DNA from: Bacteroidales bacterium
GTDB lineage: Bacteria > Bacteroidota > Bacteroidia > Bacteroidales > Tenuifilaceae
DNA: 6,380 nt
Direction: 5' to 3'
Assembly: GCA_008933525.1 (NCBI GenBank)
Contig: WBUV01000195.1
Coordinates: forward strand, 1 to 6,380
Part shown: positions 1 through 5,762 of the stretch, one piece after another
Layout of the letters: every line of letters starts with the position of its first letter
How positions within the stretch are numbered: position 1 is the first letter of the stretch
Program-made: the position numbers and the translations under genes
Notes under the pieces: generated by a model
Told to the model about the DNA's origin: nothing
Databases searched by the model: none
Seen by the model: only the letters and a program-made list of their open reading frames with translations

Positions 1-1
1 C

Positions 2-988
2 CTTACAATAGGGGTTGCCTTATACGACTACTCACCTAAAGTTACCATATTCATTCAAGCATTAACCAAAATTTATATGGTTATTGCTGCGCTTCTAGTT
101 GTAAACTCTTTTTTGGATACTGTTAACGAGATTTACCAAGGCTTACCCTACGCTAAAAGTCGCCCAATTAAAGGATACTTACAGGTTATTAAAATTATAC
201 TTTACACCTTTGGTGCAATTGTTATCATAGGAATAATCATCAACAAAAATCCCAGTTCAATATTGGTTGGACTTGGTGCATCCACAGCAATTTTGATGTT
301 AGTTTTCAAGGATACCATAACAGGGTTAGTTGCATCAATCCAGCTCTCAGCTAACGATATGCTTAAGATTGGTGATTGGATTGAAATGCCATCACGAAAC
401 CTCGATGGAACAGTAAAAGATATCAGCCTTACTACAGTTAAGGTTCAAAACTTCGACAATACAATTACTACAATTCCACCATTCGCATTAATTAACGAGA
501 GTTTCAAAAACTGGAGAGGAATGGAGGAGTCTGATGGTCGCAGAATAAAACGATCTATTTACATCGATATTAAAACTGTTCAGTTCTGCACACCTCAAAT
601 GCTTGAGAAATTTTCAAAAATCGAAAACATTAAAGATTACGTTGAAGAGATCAGAAAAAATCTCACCAACAACCAATCTGATTCTGTTGCTCTACTGAAC
701 TCAGGTACACAAACAAACCTTAATGTTTACCGTCAATGGGTAGAATCATACTTAAAATCACACAAAATGTTGAATAAGGATTTAACAATCCTTGTAAGAT
801 TGCTTCAACCTGTAGAGTATGGTATACCTATGGAGATATACTGCTTTGCTAATGATAAAGGTTTGATTACTTACGAAAGGGTTCAATCAGAAATCTTGGA
901 CCACGTAATGGCTGCGCTACCAATATTCGATCTAAAAACTTTCCAACGAATGTCAAGCGATGATATTAGAGCAATTGCAAAAGGATAA
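2..988 (+). CDS. ybdG: Mechanosensitive ion channel, MscS superfamily, YbdG/MscM type (5' truncated by window edge)
   Basis: This is an inner-membrane channel of the MscS superfamily, expected to open under membrane tension and release solutes during osmotic downshock. The frame is open from position 2, so the ATG at 77 is internal. 328 residues are visible; E. coli YbdG has about 415, so roughly 85-90 N-terminal residues are probably missing. Visible parts in order are a hydrophobic helix (about nt 77-135), the RPIKGYLQ segment (161-184) leading into a second helix, and the glycine/alanine-rich pore helix with LVFKDTITGLVASIQLSA (257-352). Then comes the cytoplasmic beta domain with IGDWIEMP, ISLTTVKVQNFDNTITTIP and SFKNWRGMEESDGRRIKRSIYID. 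These stretches are typical of the YbdG branch rather than short MscS. The C-terminal domain looks complete and ends in a TAA. A hairpin terminator follows within 30 bp, so this gene ends its transcription unit. The promoter is outside the window. The family call is confident; YbdG orthology is by recognition only. Confidence 0.9.
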   Translation, partial: LTIGVALYDYSPKVTIFIQALTKIYMVIAALLVVNSFLDTVNEIYQGLPYAKSRPIKGYLQVIKIILYTFGAIVIIGIIINKNPSSILVGLGASTAILMLVFKDTITGLVASIQLSANDMLKIGDWIEMPSRNLDGTVKDISLTTVKVQNFDNTITTIPPFALINESFKNWRGMEESDGRRIKRSIYIDIKTVQFCTPQMLEKFSKIENIKDYVEEIRKNLTNNQSDSVALLNSGTQTNLNVYRQWVESYLKSHKMLNKDLTILVRLLQPVEYGIPMEIYCFANDKGLITYERVQSEILDHVMAALPIFDLKTFQRMSSDDIRAIAKG

Positions 989-1012
989 ATTGATATAATT
1001 CTAATAGAAGAC

Positions 1013-1046
1013 AAAAGTTCCAGTCGAAAGATTGGAATTTTTTTTT
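1013..1046 (+). terminator. Intrinsic terminator of the channel gene
   Basis: An 8-bp stem pairs TTCCAGTC (1018-1025) with GATTGGAA (1030-1037) around a GAAA tetraloop, a stable GNRA-type loop closed by C-G, with one G-U pair. Nine T residues follow at 1038-1046. An A-run at 1013-1016 can extend the stem into the T-tract, so the structure might also work weakly in the other direction. It lies 24 bp after the channel stop codon and separates that gene from guaD. Confidence 0.88.
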
Positions 1047-1093
1047 ACCTTGGTTCAATAAACATCACATTATTTCTAAGTTTAGGCATAAAC

Positions 1094-1124
1094 TTTTAAT
1101 ATCGATATTCAAGGTTTATTTTTG
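1094..1124 (+). promoter_or_regulatory. Candidate Bacteroidetes-type promoter for guaD
   Basis: TATTTTTG at 1117-1124 matches the Bacteroidetes -7 consensus TAnnTTTG exactly. TTTT at 1094-1097 lies 19 bp upstream, where the -33 TTTG element is expected, and matches three of four bases. Transcription would start near 1130 and leave a leader of about 50 nt before the ATG at 1185. The spacer holds a perfect 12-bp palindrome (1098-1109). T-rich matches occur easily by chance in AT-rich DNA, so this remains a candidate. Confidence 0.45.
1098..1109. repeat. Perfect 12-bp palindrome AATATCGATATT in the guaD promoter spacer
   Basis: AATATC at 1098-1103 is followed directly by its reverse complement GATATT at 1104-1109. 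It sits between the candidate -33 and -7 elements of guaD, where a bound dimeric regulator would block polymerase. One or two 12-bp palindromes are expected by chance in a window of this size, so only the position is suggestive. Confidence 0.3.
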
Positions 1125-1184
1125 TTAGTTTTCAAACCATATTTACTCTATTCTTCGTAAATTAGTACAACATATTAAAAAGAT

Positions 1185-1658
1185 ATGAACAATCACGAAT
1201 CATTTATGGATGAAGCCATTAACCTTGCAATCAAAGGTGTTTTGGCTAATGAGGGTGGGCCTTTTGGTGCAATCGTTGTAAAGGATGGTAAAATTGTTGG
1301 ACGAGGGAACAATCACGTAACCTCAACCAACGATCCTACAGCGCATGCCGAAGTAATGGCTATCAGGGATGCTTGCAAAAATTTAAATACTTTTCAACTT
1401 AATGGCTGCGTCCTATACACATCGTGTGAACCCTGCCCCATGTGCTTTGGAGCAATATACTGGGCTCGATTCGACGCTGTGTATTTTTCGGGAAACAAAC
1501 ATATGGCATCGTACCACGGTTTCGATGATGGTTTTATCTACGATGAAATCAATCTCAGCTTCGACCGTCGTCGTATTCCATTTATTCAGGTTAACCCTGA
1601 AAAAGGTATTTTACCTTTCCGTGAATGGGACAATAAGGCAAGCAGGATTGATTACTAA
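1185..1658 (+). CDS. guaD: Guanine deaminase (cytidine-deaminase fold)
   Basis: A zinc hydrolase that converts guanine to xanthine and ammonia in purine salvage and catabolism, in the cytoplasm. The 157-residue protein matches the length and layout of Bacillus subtilis GuaD (156 aa), recalled from memory. The zinc site is complete: His54 and the proton-shuttling Glu56 in PTAHAEV, and Cys84 and Cys87 in SCEPCPMC. The N-terminal GGPFGAIVVKDG (about 24-35) and NNHVTSTNDPTAHAE are characteristic of GuaD. FDDGFIY carries Asp115, which corresponds to the base-contacting Asp114 of B. subtilis GuaD. The protein ends in Tyr157, matching the C-terminal tyrosine that closes the active site in the domain-swapped dimer. 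This favours GuaD over tRNA adenosine deaminase TadA, which has PG in place of SND and a different C-terminus. The ATG at 1185 gives the family-standard N-terminus and has only an A-rich stretch in front. A long hairpin follows the gene. Confidence 0.9.
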   Translation: MNNHESFMDEAINLAIKGVLANEGGPFGAIVVKDGKIVGRGNNHVTSTNDPTAHAEVMAIRDACKNLNTFQLNGCVLYTSCEPCPMCFGAIYWARFDAVYFSGNKHMASYHGFDDGFIYDEINLSFDRRRIPFIQVNPEKGILPFREWDNKASRIDY

Positions 1659-1682
1659 CCATTAGTAATTGTTAACTTATCA

Positions 1683-1741
1683 GTCATGCTGAACTTGTTT
1701 AAGCATCTCAAAGTGAGACCCTGAAACAAGTTCAGGGTGAC
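1683..1741. repeat. 59-nt REP-like palindromic intergenic element (long hairpin)
   Basis: Positions 1683-1709 pair with 1715-1741 around the loop AAAGT. The core is a perfect 12-bp stem, CTGAACTTGTTT (1689-1700) against AAACAAGTTCAG (1724-1735). It is flanked outside by GTCA/TGAC with one G-U pair and one mismatch, and inside by AG/CT and TCTC/GAGA. In total 23 of 27 opposed positions can pair. No T-tract follows, so it is not a standard terminator, though as RNA it could protect the guaD 3' end. The sequence has the look of palindromic repeats I know to be scattered between genes in Bacteroidota genomes. That it is dispersed cannot be shown from one copy. Confidence 0.75.
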
Positions 1742-1782
1742 AATACATAAAGATGTCGCAACACTTTTATTAATTCGAATCG

Positions 1783-2706
1783 ATGAAGACCTCCAGTAAA
1801 TCGAAAAATGTAGCGTTGGTACTGTCGAGTGGTGGAGCTAGAGGGCTTGCACACATTGGGGTTATTGACGAATTGCAAACAAGAGGTTATAACATTACCT
1901 CTATAGCAGGCTCATCCATGGGAGCCTTGGTTGGAGGGTTACTTGCTGCAGGAAAACTTAATGATTTCAGAGATTGGGTTATTACCCTGAATAAGAAAGA
2001 TGTTCTCTCTCTAATAGATTTTACGCTCACCACAAAGGGATTTGTAAAAGGCGAAAAAGTCTTTGAACGTATGAGTAAGTTAAATCTTATCCCTGAAATC
2101 AACATTGAAGATTTGCTAATACCCTACGCGGCTGTAGCGGTAGATGTTTTAAACAACAAAGAGTGCATTTTTCAATCGGGTAGTTTGTTGAAAGCCATAC
2201 GCGCCTCTATTTCGATTCCCAGCGTATTTACTCCGGTCACACTCAATAATGGACTGCTTGTTGATGGTGGAGTATTAAACCCATTGCCCCTAAAGCACGT
2301 TAAAAGGAATAATGGCGATTTGCTTGTGGCTGTAGATTTGAATTCGCTCAACGCCTACGAAAAGCCAAAACTAACAAAGAAAAAAACTCAAACCGAAAAT
2401 CATAACGAACGGCTTGCCGCACTGGTTCAGAAATGGGATGAACTTTTTGGACATACCCAAAATGACAAATCAAAGGAAAAGAAAAAAACAACTCAACAAA
2501 GCATAGGTTATTTCGATGTTTTAATGCGCTCAGTGCTACTAATGCAATCGAAACTAACGGCCTATTCGATGGAAATTACACCACCCGATTTACTAATTCC
2601 AATATCTAAGGATTCGTCTACTGTATTTGAGTTCTACAAAGCAGAAGAACTTATTGCCTATGGCAAAGAGATGTGTTCTAAAGCCCTTGATGCAAAAGGG
2701 TTATAA
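1783..2706 (+). CDS. Patatin-like phospholipase family serine hydrolase (RssA/NTE type)
   Basis: A predicted cytoplasmic lipid acyl hydrolase or esterase using a Ser-Asp dyad. The oxyanion-hole block SSGGARGLAHIG lies at residues 15-26. The nucleophile elbow GSSMG puts the catalytic serine at Ser45. The RASISIPSVFTP block lies at 140-151, and VDGG provides the catalytic Asp161, so all patatin motifs are intact. The 307-residue length suits single-domain bacterial members. No signal peptide, transmembrane helix or beta-barrel domain is visible, unlike the secreted PlpD type. Residues about 194-240 are hydrophilic and Lys/Gln/Asn-rich and probably form a flexible insert before a C-terminal helical part. 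An in-frame TAA at 1771-1773 makes the ATG at 1783 the first possible ATG; no Shine-Dalgarno is evident. No clear promoter lies between the 59-nt hairpin and this gene, so read-through from guaD is possible. The gene runs 6 bp into the opposing rlmB gene. The substrate is unknown. Confidence 0.88.
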   Translation: MKTSSKSKNVALVLSSGGARGLAHIGVIDELQTRGYNITSIAGSSMGALVGGLLAAGKLNDFRDWVITLNKKDVLSLIDFTLTTKGFVKGEKVFERMSKLNLIPEINIEDLLIPYAAVAVDVLNNKECIFQSGSLLKAIRASISIPSVFTPVTLNNGLLVDGGVLNPLPLKHVKRNNGDLLVAVDLNSLNAYEKPKLTKKKTQTENHNERLAALVQKWDELFGHTQNDKSKEKKKTTQQSIGYFDVLMRSVLLMQSKLTAYSMEITPPDLLIPISKDSSTVFEFYKAEELIAYGKEMCSKALDAKGL

Positions 2707-3438
2707 ACCTCGTTGGCGTAAAGTCTCGTACATAATAATTCCTGCGGATACAGAAACATTGAGCGATTCAATTTTTCCCATTAAAGGAATTTTCACCAAT
2801 TCGTCGGAAAGTTTCTTAACATCATAGCTAATACCTTTATCCTCAGCACCCATAACTATTGCAATTGAGCCAGTAAGGTTGGTTTCGTAGATATTTTTTT
2901 CTGCTTTTTCGGTTGCCGAAAAAACCTTCACACCATTCTCCTTAAGTAAGGGAATAGTCATTTTTAAACTTCCAACACGGCAAATTGGAATGTGATGTAA
3001 TGCTCCTGCAGACGTTTTAACCGCATCGCTGCCAATATTTGCAGAGCCCTTGGCTGGTACAATTATCAAATTAACACCGGCACACTCGGCTGTTCTCACA
3101 ATAGCACCAAAGTTGCGAACATCGGTAACACCATCAAGAATTAGAATGAATGGGGTTTTGCCCTCGGCAATAATCTGTGGCAGAACCTCCTCCAAGTTTT
3201 TCAACTCAATTGGCAATGTGTAAGCCACAACTCCTTGGTGGTTCTTTTCCTTAAACTTATTAAAAACCTCGGCAGGAACATACTGAACTGGAATATTACT
3301 GTATTTCAAGGCAGTTTGCAATTCAGAGGCCAAACGACCTGTCAGCCCTTGCTTCACTAAAACCTTGTTGAGTTTAACATTCGAGTTAATTGCCTCGAGT
3401 ACCGAGTGCAAGCCGTATATAATGTTTTCTGATTCCAT
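2701..3438 (-). CDS. rlmB: 23S rRNA (guanosine-2'-O)-methyltransferase, SpoU/TrmH family (RlmB)
   Basis: A SPOUT-fold enzyme that uses S-adenosylmethionine to methylate a ribose 2'-OH. In E. coli RlmB the target is G2251 in the 23S rRNA P-loop. The 245-residue protein has the short N-terminal substrate-binding domain (YGLHSVLEAI at about 8-17, then NHQGVVAY near 66-73) followed by the catalytic knot. Motif 1 is LDGVTDVRNFGAIVRTAECAG (101-121), with the family Asn109 and Arg115. Motif 2 is VMGAEDKGIS (195-204). Motif 3 is IPLMGKIESLNVSVSAG (217-233), with Asn227 and Ser229. TrmH and RlmH-like relatives are less likely because the N-terminal domain and DGVTD start of motif 1 fit RlmB. No TAnnTTTG box is visible in front of its ATG at 3438, so transcription from the ABC-F promoter, 140 bp behind that gene's end, is plausible. 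Its 3' end overlaps the patatin gene. Confidence 0.87.
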   Translation of the reverse strand: MESENIIYGLHSVLEAINSNVKLNKVLVKQGLTGRLASELQTALKYSNIPVQYVPAEVFNKFKEKNHQGVVAYTLPIELKNLEEVLPQIIAEGKTPFILILDGVTDVRNFGAIVRTAECAGVNLIIVPAKGSANIGSDAVKTSAGALHHIPICRVGSLKMTIPLLKENGVKVFSATEKAEKNIYETNLTGSIAIVMGAEDKGISYDVKKLSDELVKIPLMGKIESLNVSVSAGIIMYETLRQRGL

Positions 3439-3536
3439 ATCTGATTAGTGTTTATTTTTAATGAGCTCGCAAAAGACGCTCGGTTGTTTATAGTTGATTA
3501 AAAAATTGCAGTGTAATATATCACCACTATGATTGA

Positions 3537-3587
3537 CTTATTCTCTACTATTGCCTTATTATCTCATTAACTTATTGTCTAATTGCC
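3537..3587. repeat. Three tandem copies of a degenerate 16-18-bp unit, CTTATTNTCT...
   Basis: Units begin at 3537, 3555 and 3571 and read CTTATTCTCT, CTTATTATCT and CTTATTGTCT. They are followed by ACTATTGC, CATTAA and AATTGCC. The first ten bases are identical except for position 7. Read on the minus strand, the third copy contains the last codons and the TAG stop (3581-3579) of the ABC-F gene. No hairpin is formed, so it is not an intrinsic terminator. Similar AGACAATAAG-like strings occur after genes in Bacteroidota as I recall them, but their role is unknown to me. Confidence 0.6.
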
Positions 3588-5540
3588 CAATTTACGTTTT
3601 TCCTGCAACTCCTCAAGTTCAAACGACAACTTCTCCCACTCCCCCATCATCTCTGCAAGATGCTTTTTAGCTAATTCATAGCTATTGAAAAAGGTTTTAT
3701 CGTTCAAGTTAATTCCGCTCTGCTCAGGGTTTGCAAATTTGATATCCATATCGGCAATATCCTTCTCGTACTGCGATATCTTTTTTTCCACCTCCGAGAT
3801 TCGATTCTCTACCTTACGGATTTGCTTATCAATTTCCTTACGTTCTTCCCAAAGAATTTTCTGATCCGATGCAGCTTTGGTTTCCACATTCCTTGATGCC
3901 TCAACCTGTTTACGCTCCAGTTCCTTTAAACTCTCCAACTTACGACGACGAAGGAAATCGTAAATACCACCAAAATGCTCGCGTACCTTACCGTCGGAAA
4001 ACTCGTAGATTTTATCCACTAAGCCATCCAAAAATTCACGGTCGTGTGACACAACAATTAAAGTTCCGTCGAAATTTAGCAGAGCATTCTTAAGCACGTC
4101 CTTAGAGCGCATATCCAGGTGATTGGTGGGCTCATCGAGCACAAGAAGATTGTAAGGTTGAAGCATCAACTTGGCTAAAGCCAAACGGTTGCGTTCACCT
4201 CCCGAAAGCACCTTAACTTTTTTGTCCACATCCTCGCCACGGAAAAGAAATGCTCCAAGAATATCGCGCATTTTAGTGCGAACATCACCCACTGCAACTT
4301 TGTCGATAGTGTCGAGAACGGTTATAGAATTATCTAAAAGTTCATCCTGATTCTGAGCAAAATAGCCAACGGAAACATTGTGCCCAATTTTCGCAACGCC
4401 ATTATAGTCGAGTTCTCCAATCAATATACGGCTCATTGTTGTTTTACCTTCGCCATTCTTTCCTACAAATGCAATCTTTTGGCCACGCTCAATGCTAAAA
4501 TTTACATCTTTGAAAATTAGATGATTTCCAAAACTCTTTGCCACATCCTTTGCCTCGCAAACCACATCGCCCGAACGAGGCGCTGCGGGGAAACGAATAT
4601 TTAGGGTTGACAAATCCTCCTCGTCAACCTCAATAATTTCCATTCTATCGAGCATTTTAATTCTCGATTGTACCTGAACAGCCTTGGTGGACTTATAGCG
4701 AAAACGCTCAATAAAATCCTGAGTATCCTCAATTACCTTCTGTTGATTTCGGTAGGCTGCCATCTGTTGTTCGCGTCGTTCTTTACGTAACTCAACGTAT
4801 TTCGAATATGGCACCTTATAGTCGTATGCGCTACCAAGCGATAGTTCAACGGTACGTTGAGTAACATTATCGAGGAAAGCTCTATCGTGCGAAATTAAAA
4901 GCAATGAACCCTGATAGGTTTTCAAATAATCCTCTAGCCACTGAATCGACTCAATATCTAAGTGGTTTGTAGGCTCGTCGAGTAGTAGTATTTCCGGTTT
5001 ACGAAGCAGGATTTTCGCCAACTCAATTCTCATTCGCCAACCACCACTAAACTCGGTAGTTGGACGTGTAAAATCGGAACGTTTAAACCCAAGGCCTAAA
5101 AGCGTTTGCTCGGCCTGAGCATCGGCAGTGGCTCCTTCGAGTAAAGTATATCGGTCGTTAAGTTCTGTAAGTTGATTAATCAAGCGCAGATATTCATCGG
5201 AATGATAATCGGTTCGGGTAGCAATTTCATGTCCTAACTTATCAATTTGAATTTTTATATTGATAGTTTCGGAAAATGCAAGCAATGTTTCATCCAAGAC
5301 GCTACGACCCGATGCTAAAGCCATTTGCTGTGGCAAATAACCTAAGCGAATATCCTTGGGCATGGAAATAGCTCCAGAAGTAGGCTGGGCCTCACCTGCA
5401 ATTAACTTAAGTGAAGTGGTTTTACCGGCTCCATTCTTACCAACAAGGCCAACACGCTCGCTTTCGCTAACCTGGAAACCTATCTCCTTAAATAAATCGA
5501 ACCCACCAAAACTAACCGTAACCTGATTTATTGATATCAT
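3579..5540 (-). CDS. ABC-F family ATPase (two nucleotide-binding domains, no membrane part)
   Basis: A soluble ABC-F protein of 653 residues. Members bind the ribosome at the E site and act on stalled or drug-bound ribosomes or in translation control; this one's exact role is not readable from sequence. Domain 1 has Walker A GKNGAGKT (34-41), the ABC-F-style signature FSGGW (164-168), Walker B with LLLLDEPTNHLD and catalytic Glu189, and the switch His218 in SHD. The P-site-tool linker spans about 245-320 and is rich in Arg, Lys and Gln. Domain 2 has Walker A GKNGEGKT (360-367), signature LSGGE (445-449), Walker B with Glu470, and His499. Residues about 534-650 form a charged C-terminal extension, very likely a coiled coil with a break near 600-615 (FANPEQSGINLND). 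All ATPase residues are intact. The layout resembles the YheS/Uup/YdiF housekeeping lineages more than short resistance proteins, but that is a judgement by eye. The start at 5540 is 21 bp from a strong -7 box and has no Shine-Dalgarno. rlmB follows on the same strand. Confidence 0.92.
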   Translation of the reverse strand: MISINQVTVSFGGFDLFKEIGFQVSESERVGLVGKNGAGKTTSLKLIAGEAQPTSGAISMPKDIRLGYLPQQMALASGRSVLDETLLAFSETINIKIQIDKLGHEIATRTDYHSDEYLRLINQLTELNDRYTLLEGATADAQAEQTLLGLGFKRSDFTRPTTEFSGGWRMRIELAKILLRKPEILLLDEPTNHLDIESIQWLEDYLKTYQGSLLLISHDRAFLDNVTQRTVELSLGSAYDYKVPYSKYVELRKERREQQMAAYRNQQKVIEDTQDFIERFRYKSTKAVQVQSRIKMLDRMEIIEVDEEDLSTLNIRFPAAPRSGDVVCEAKDVAKSFGNHLIFKDVNFSIERGQKIAFVGKNGEGKTTMSRILIGELDYNGVAKIGHNVSVGYFAQNQDELLDNSITVLDTIDKVAVGDVRTKMRDILGAFLFRGEDVDKKVKVLSGGERNRLALAKLMLQPYNLLVLDEPTNHLDMRSKDVLKNALLNFDGTLIVVSHDREFLDGLVDKIYEFSDGKVREHFGGIYDFLRRRKLESLKELERKQVEASRNVETKAASDQKILWEERKEIDKQIRKVENRISEVEKKISQYEKDIADMDIKFANPEQSGINLNDKTFFNSYELAKKHLAEMMGEWEKLSFELEELQEKRKLGN

Positions 5541-5561
5541 CTTAACTCAAAAAAATTCAGG

Positions 5562-5569
5562 CAAAGGTA
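5562..5569 (-). promoter_or_regulatory. Bacteroidetes -7 promoter element for the ABC-F gene
   Basis: On the minus strand, 5569 down to 5562 reads TACCTTTG, an exact match to TAnnTTTG. The -33 position 19 bp upstream (5592-5589) reads TTCC, a weak match to TTTG. Only 21 bases separate the box from the ATG at 5540, so the transcript leader would be about 15 nt, T-rich and without a Shine-Dalgarno, as is common in this phylum. Confidence 0.75.
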
Positions 5570-5574
5570 GTAAA

Positions 5575-5627
5575 ATCATTTAGTTAAAGGAAATTAGTTG
5601 TTGGCTGAACTAACATCATTTAGCTAA
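5575..5627. repeat. Direct repeats ATCATTTAG(T/C)TAA flanking an inverted repeat (candidate operator region)
   Basis: ATCATTTAGTTAA at 5575-5587 recurs as ATCATTTAGCTAA at 5615-5627 with one mismatch, exactly 40 bp apart. Between them TTAGTT (5594-5599) and AACTAA (5608-5613) form a perfect inverted repeat around 8 bp. The second copy contains the palindrome TTAGCTAA. The first copy falls inside the -33/-7 spacer of the ABC-F promoter. The arrangement lies between two divergent genes, so it could bind a shared regulator; no known operator is recognised. Confidence 0.4.
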
Positions 5628-5762
5628 TAATTTCTTTAAATATTATTAAACAAAATTATATGTGAGAAAAAATTACTAACTTAAATTTTTATTTCGCAGG
5701 GCATAAAAACTTTACAAATCAACAATATTAGTATTTGAATTTTACACTTAAATAAGCATACT

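Noticed and set aside
77..79. ATG at 77 as the start of the channel gene
   Set aside because: The frame is open back to position 2, the upstream codons are hydrophobic like a membrane protein, and the protein would lack its N-terminal helices.
1125..1184. Purine riboswitch in the guaD leader
   Set aside because: The leader is only about 50-60 nt, is AT-rich, and shows neither the paired loop motifs nor the three-stem junction of purine aptamers.
1402..1665. An 87-codon plus-strand frame inside guaD
   Set aside because: It lies in another frame of the strongly conserved guaD gene and shows no recognisable protein features.
1887..2105. A 72-codon minus-strand frame inside the patatin gene
   Set aside because: It is antisense to the conserved catalytic region of the patatin protein; no start signals or family resemblance.
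2627..2827. A 66-codon plus-strand frame across the patatin/rlmB junction
   Set aside because: It overlaps both real genes in a non-coding frame and resembles no family.
3461..3484. GAGC/GCTC stem between the ABC-F gene and rlmB as a terminator
   Set aside because: The stem is only 4 bp with a long loop, and no T-tract follows on the minus strand.
3869..4093. A 74-codon plus-strand frame opposite the ABC-F gene
   Set aside because: It is a shadow of the conserved ABC-F second domain and C-terminal extension.
5682..5737. Promoter for the six-helix membrane protein (TAAATTTT at 5682-5689 or TAGTATTTG at 5729-5737)
   Set aside because: The first misses the final G and the second has a three-base spacer in place of two. 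Neither has a TTTG-like -33 box at the right distance.
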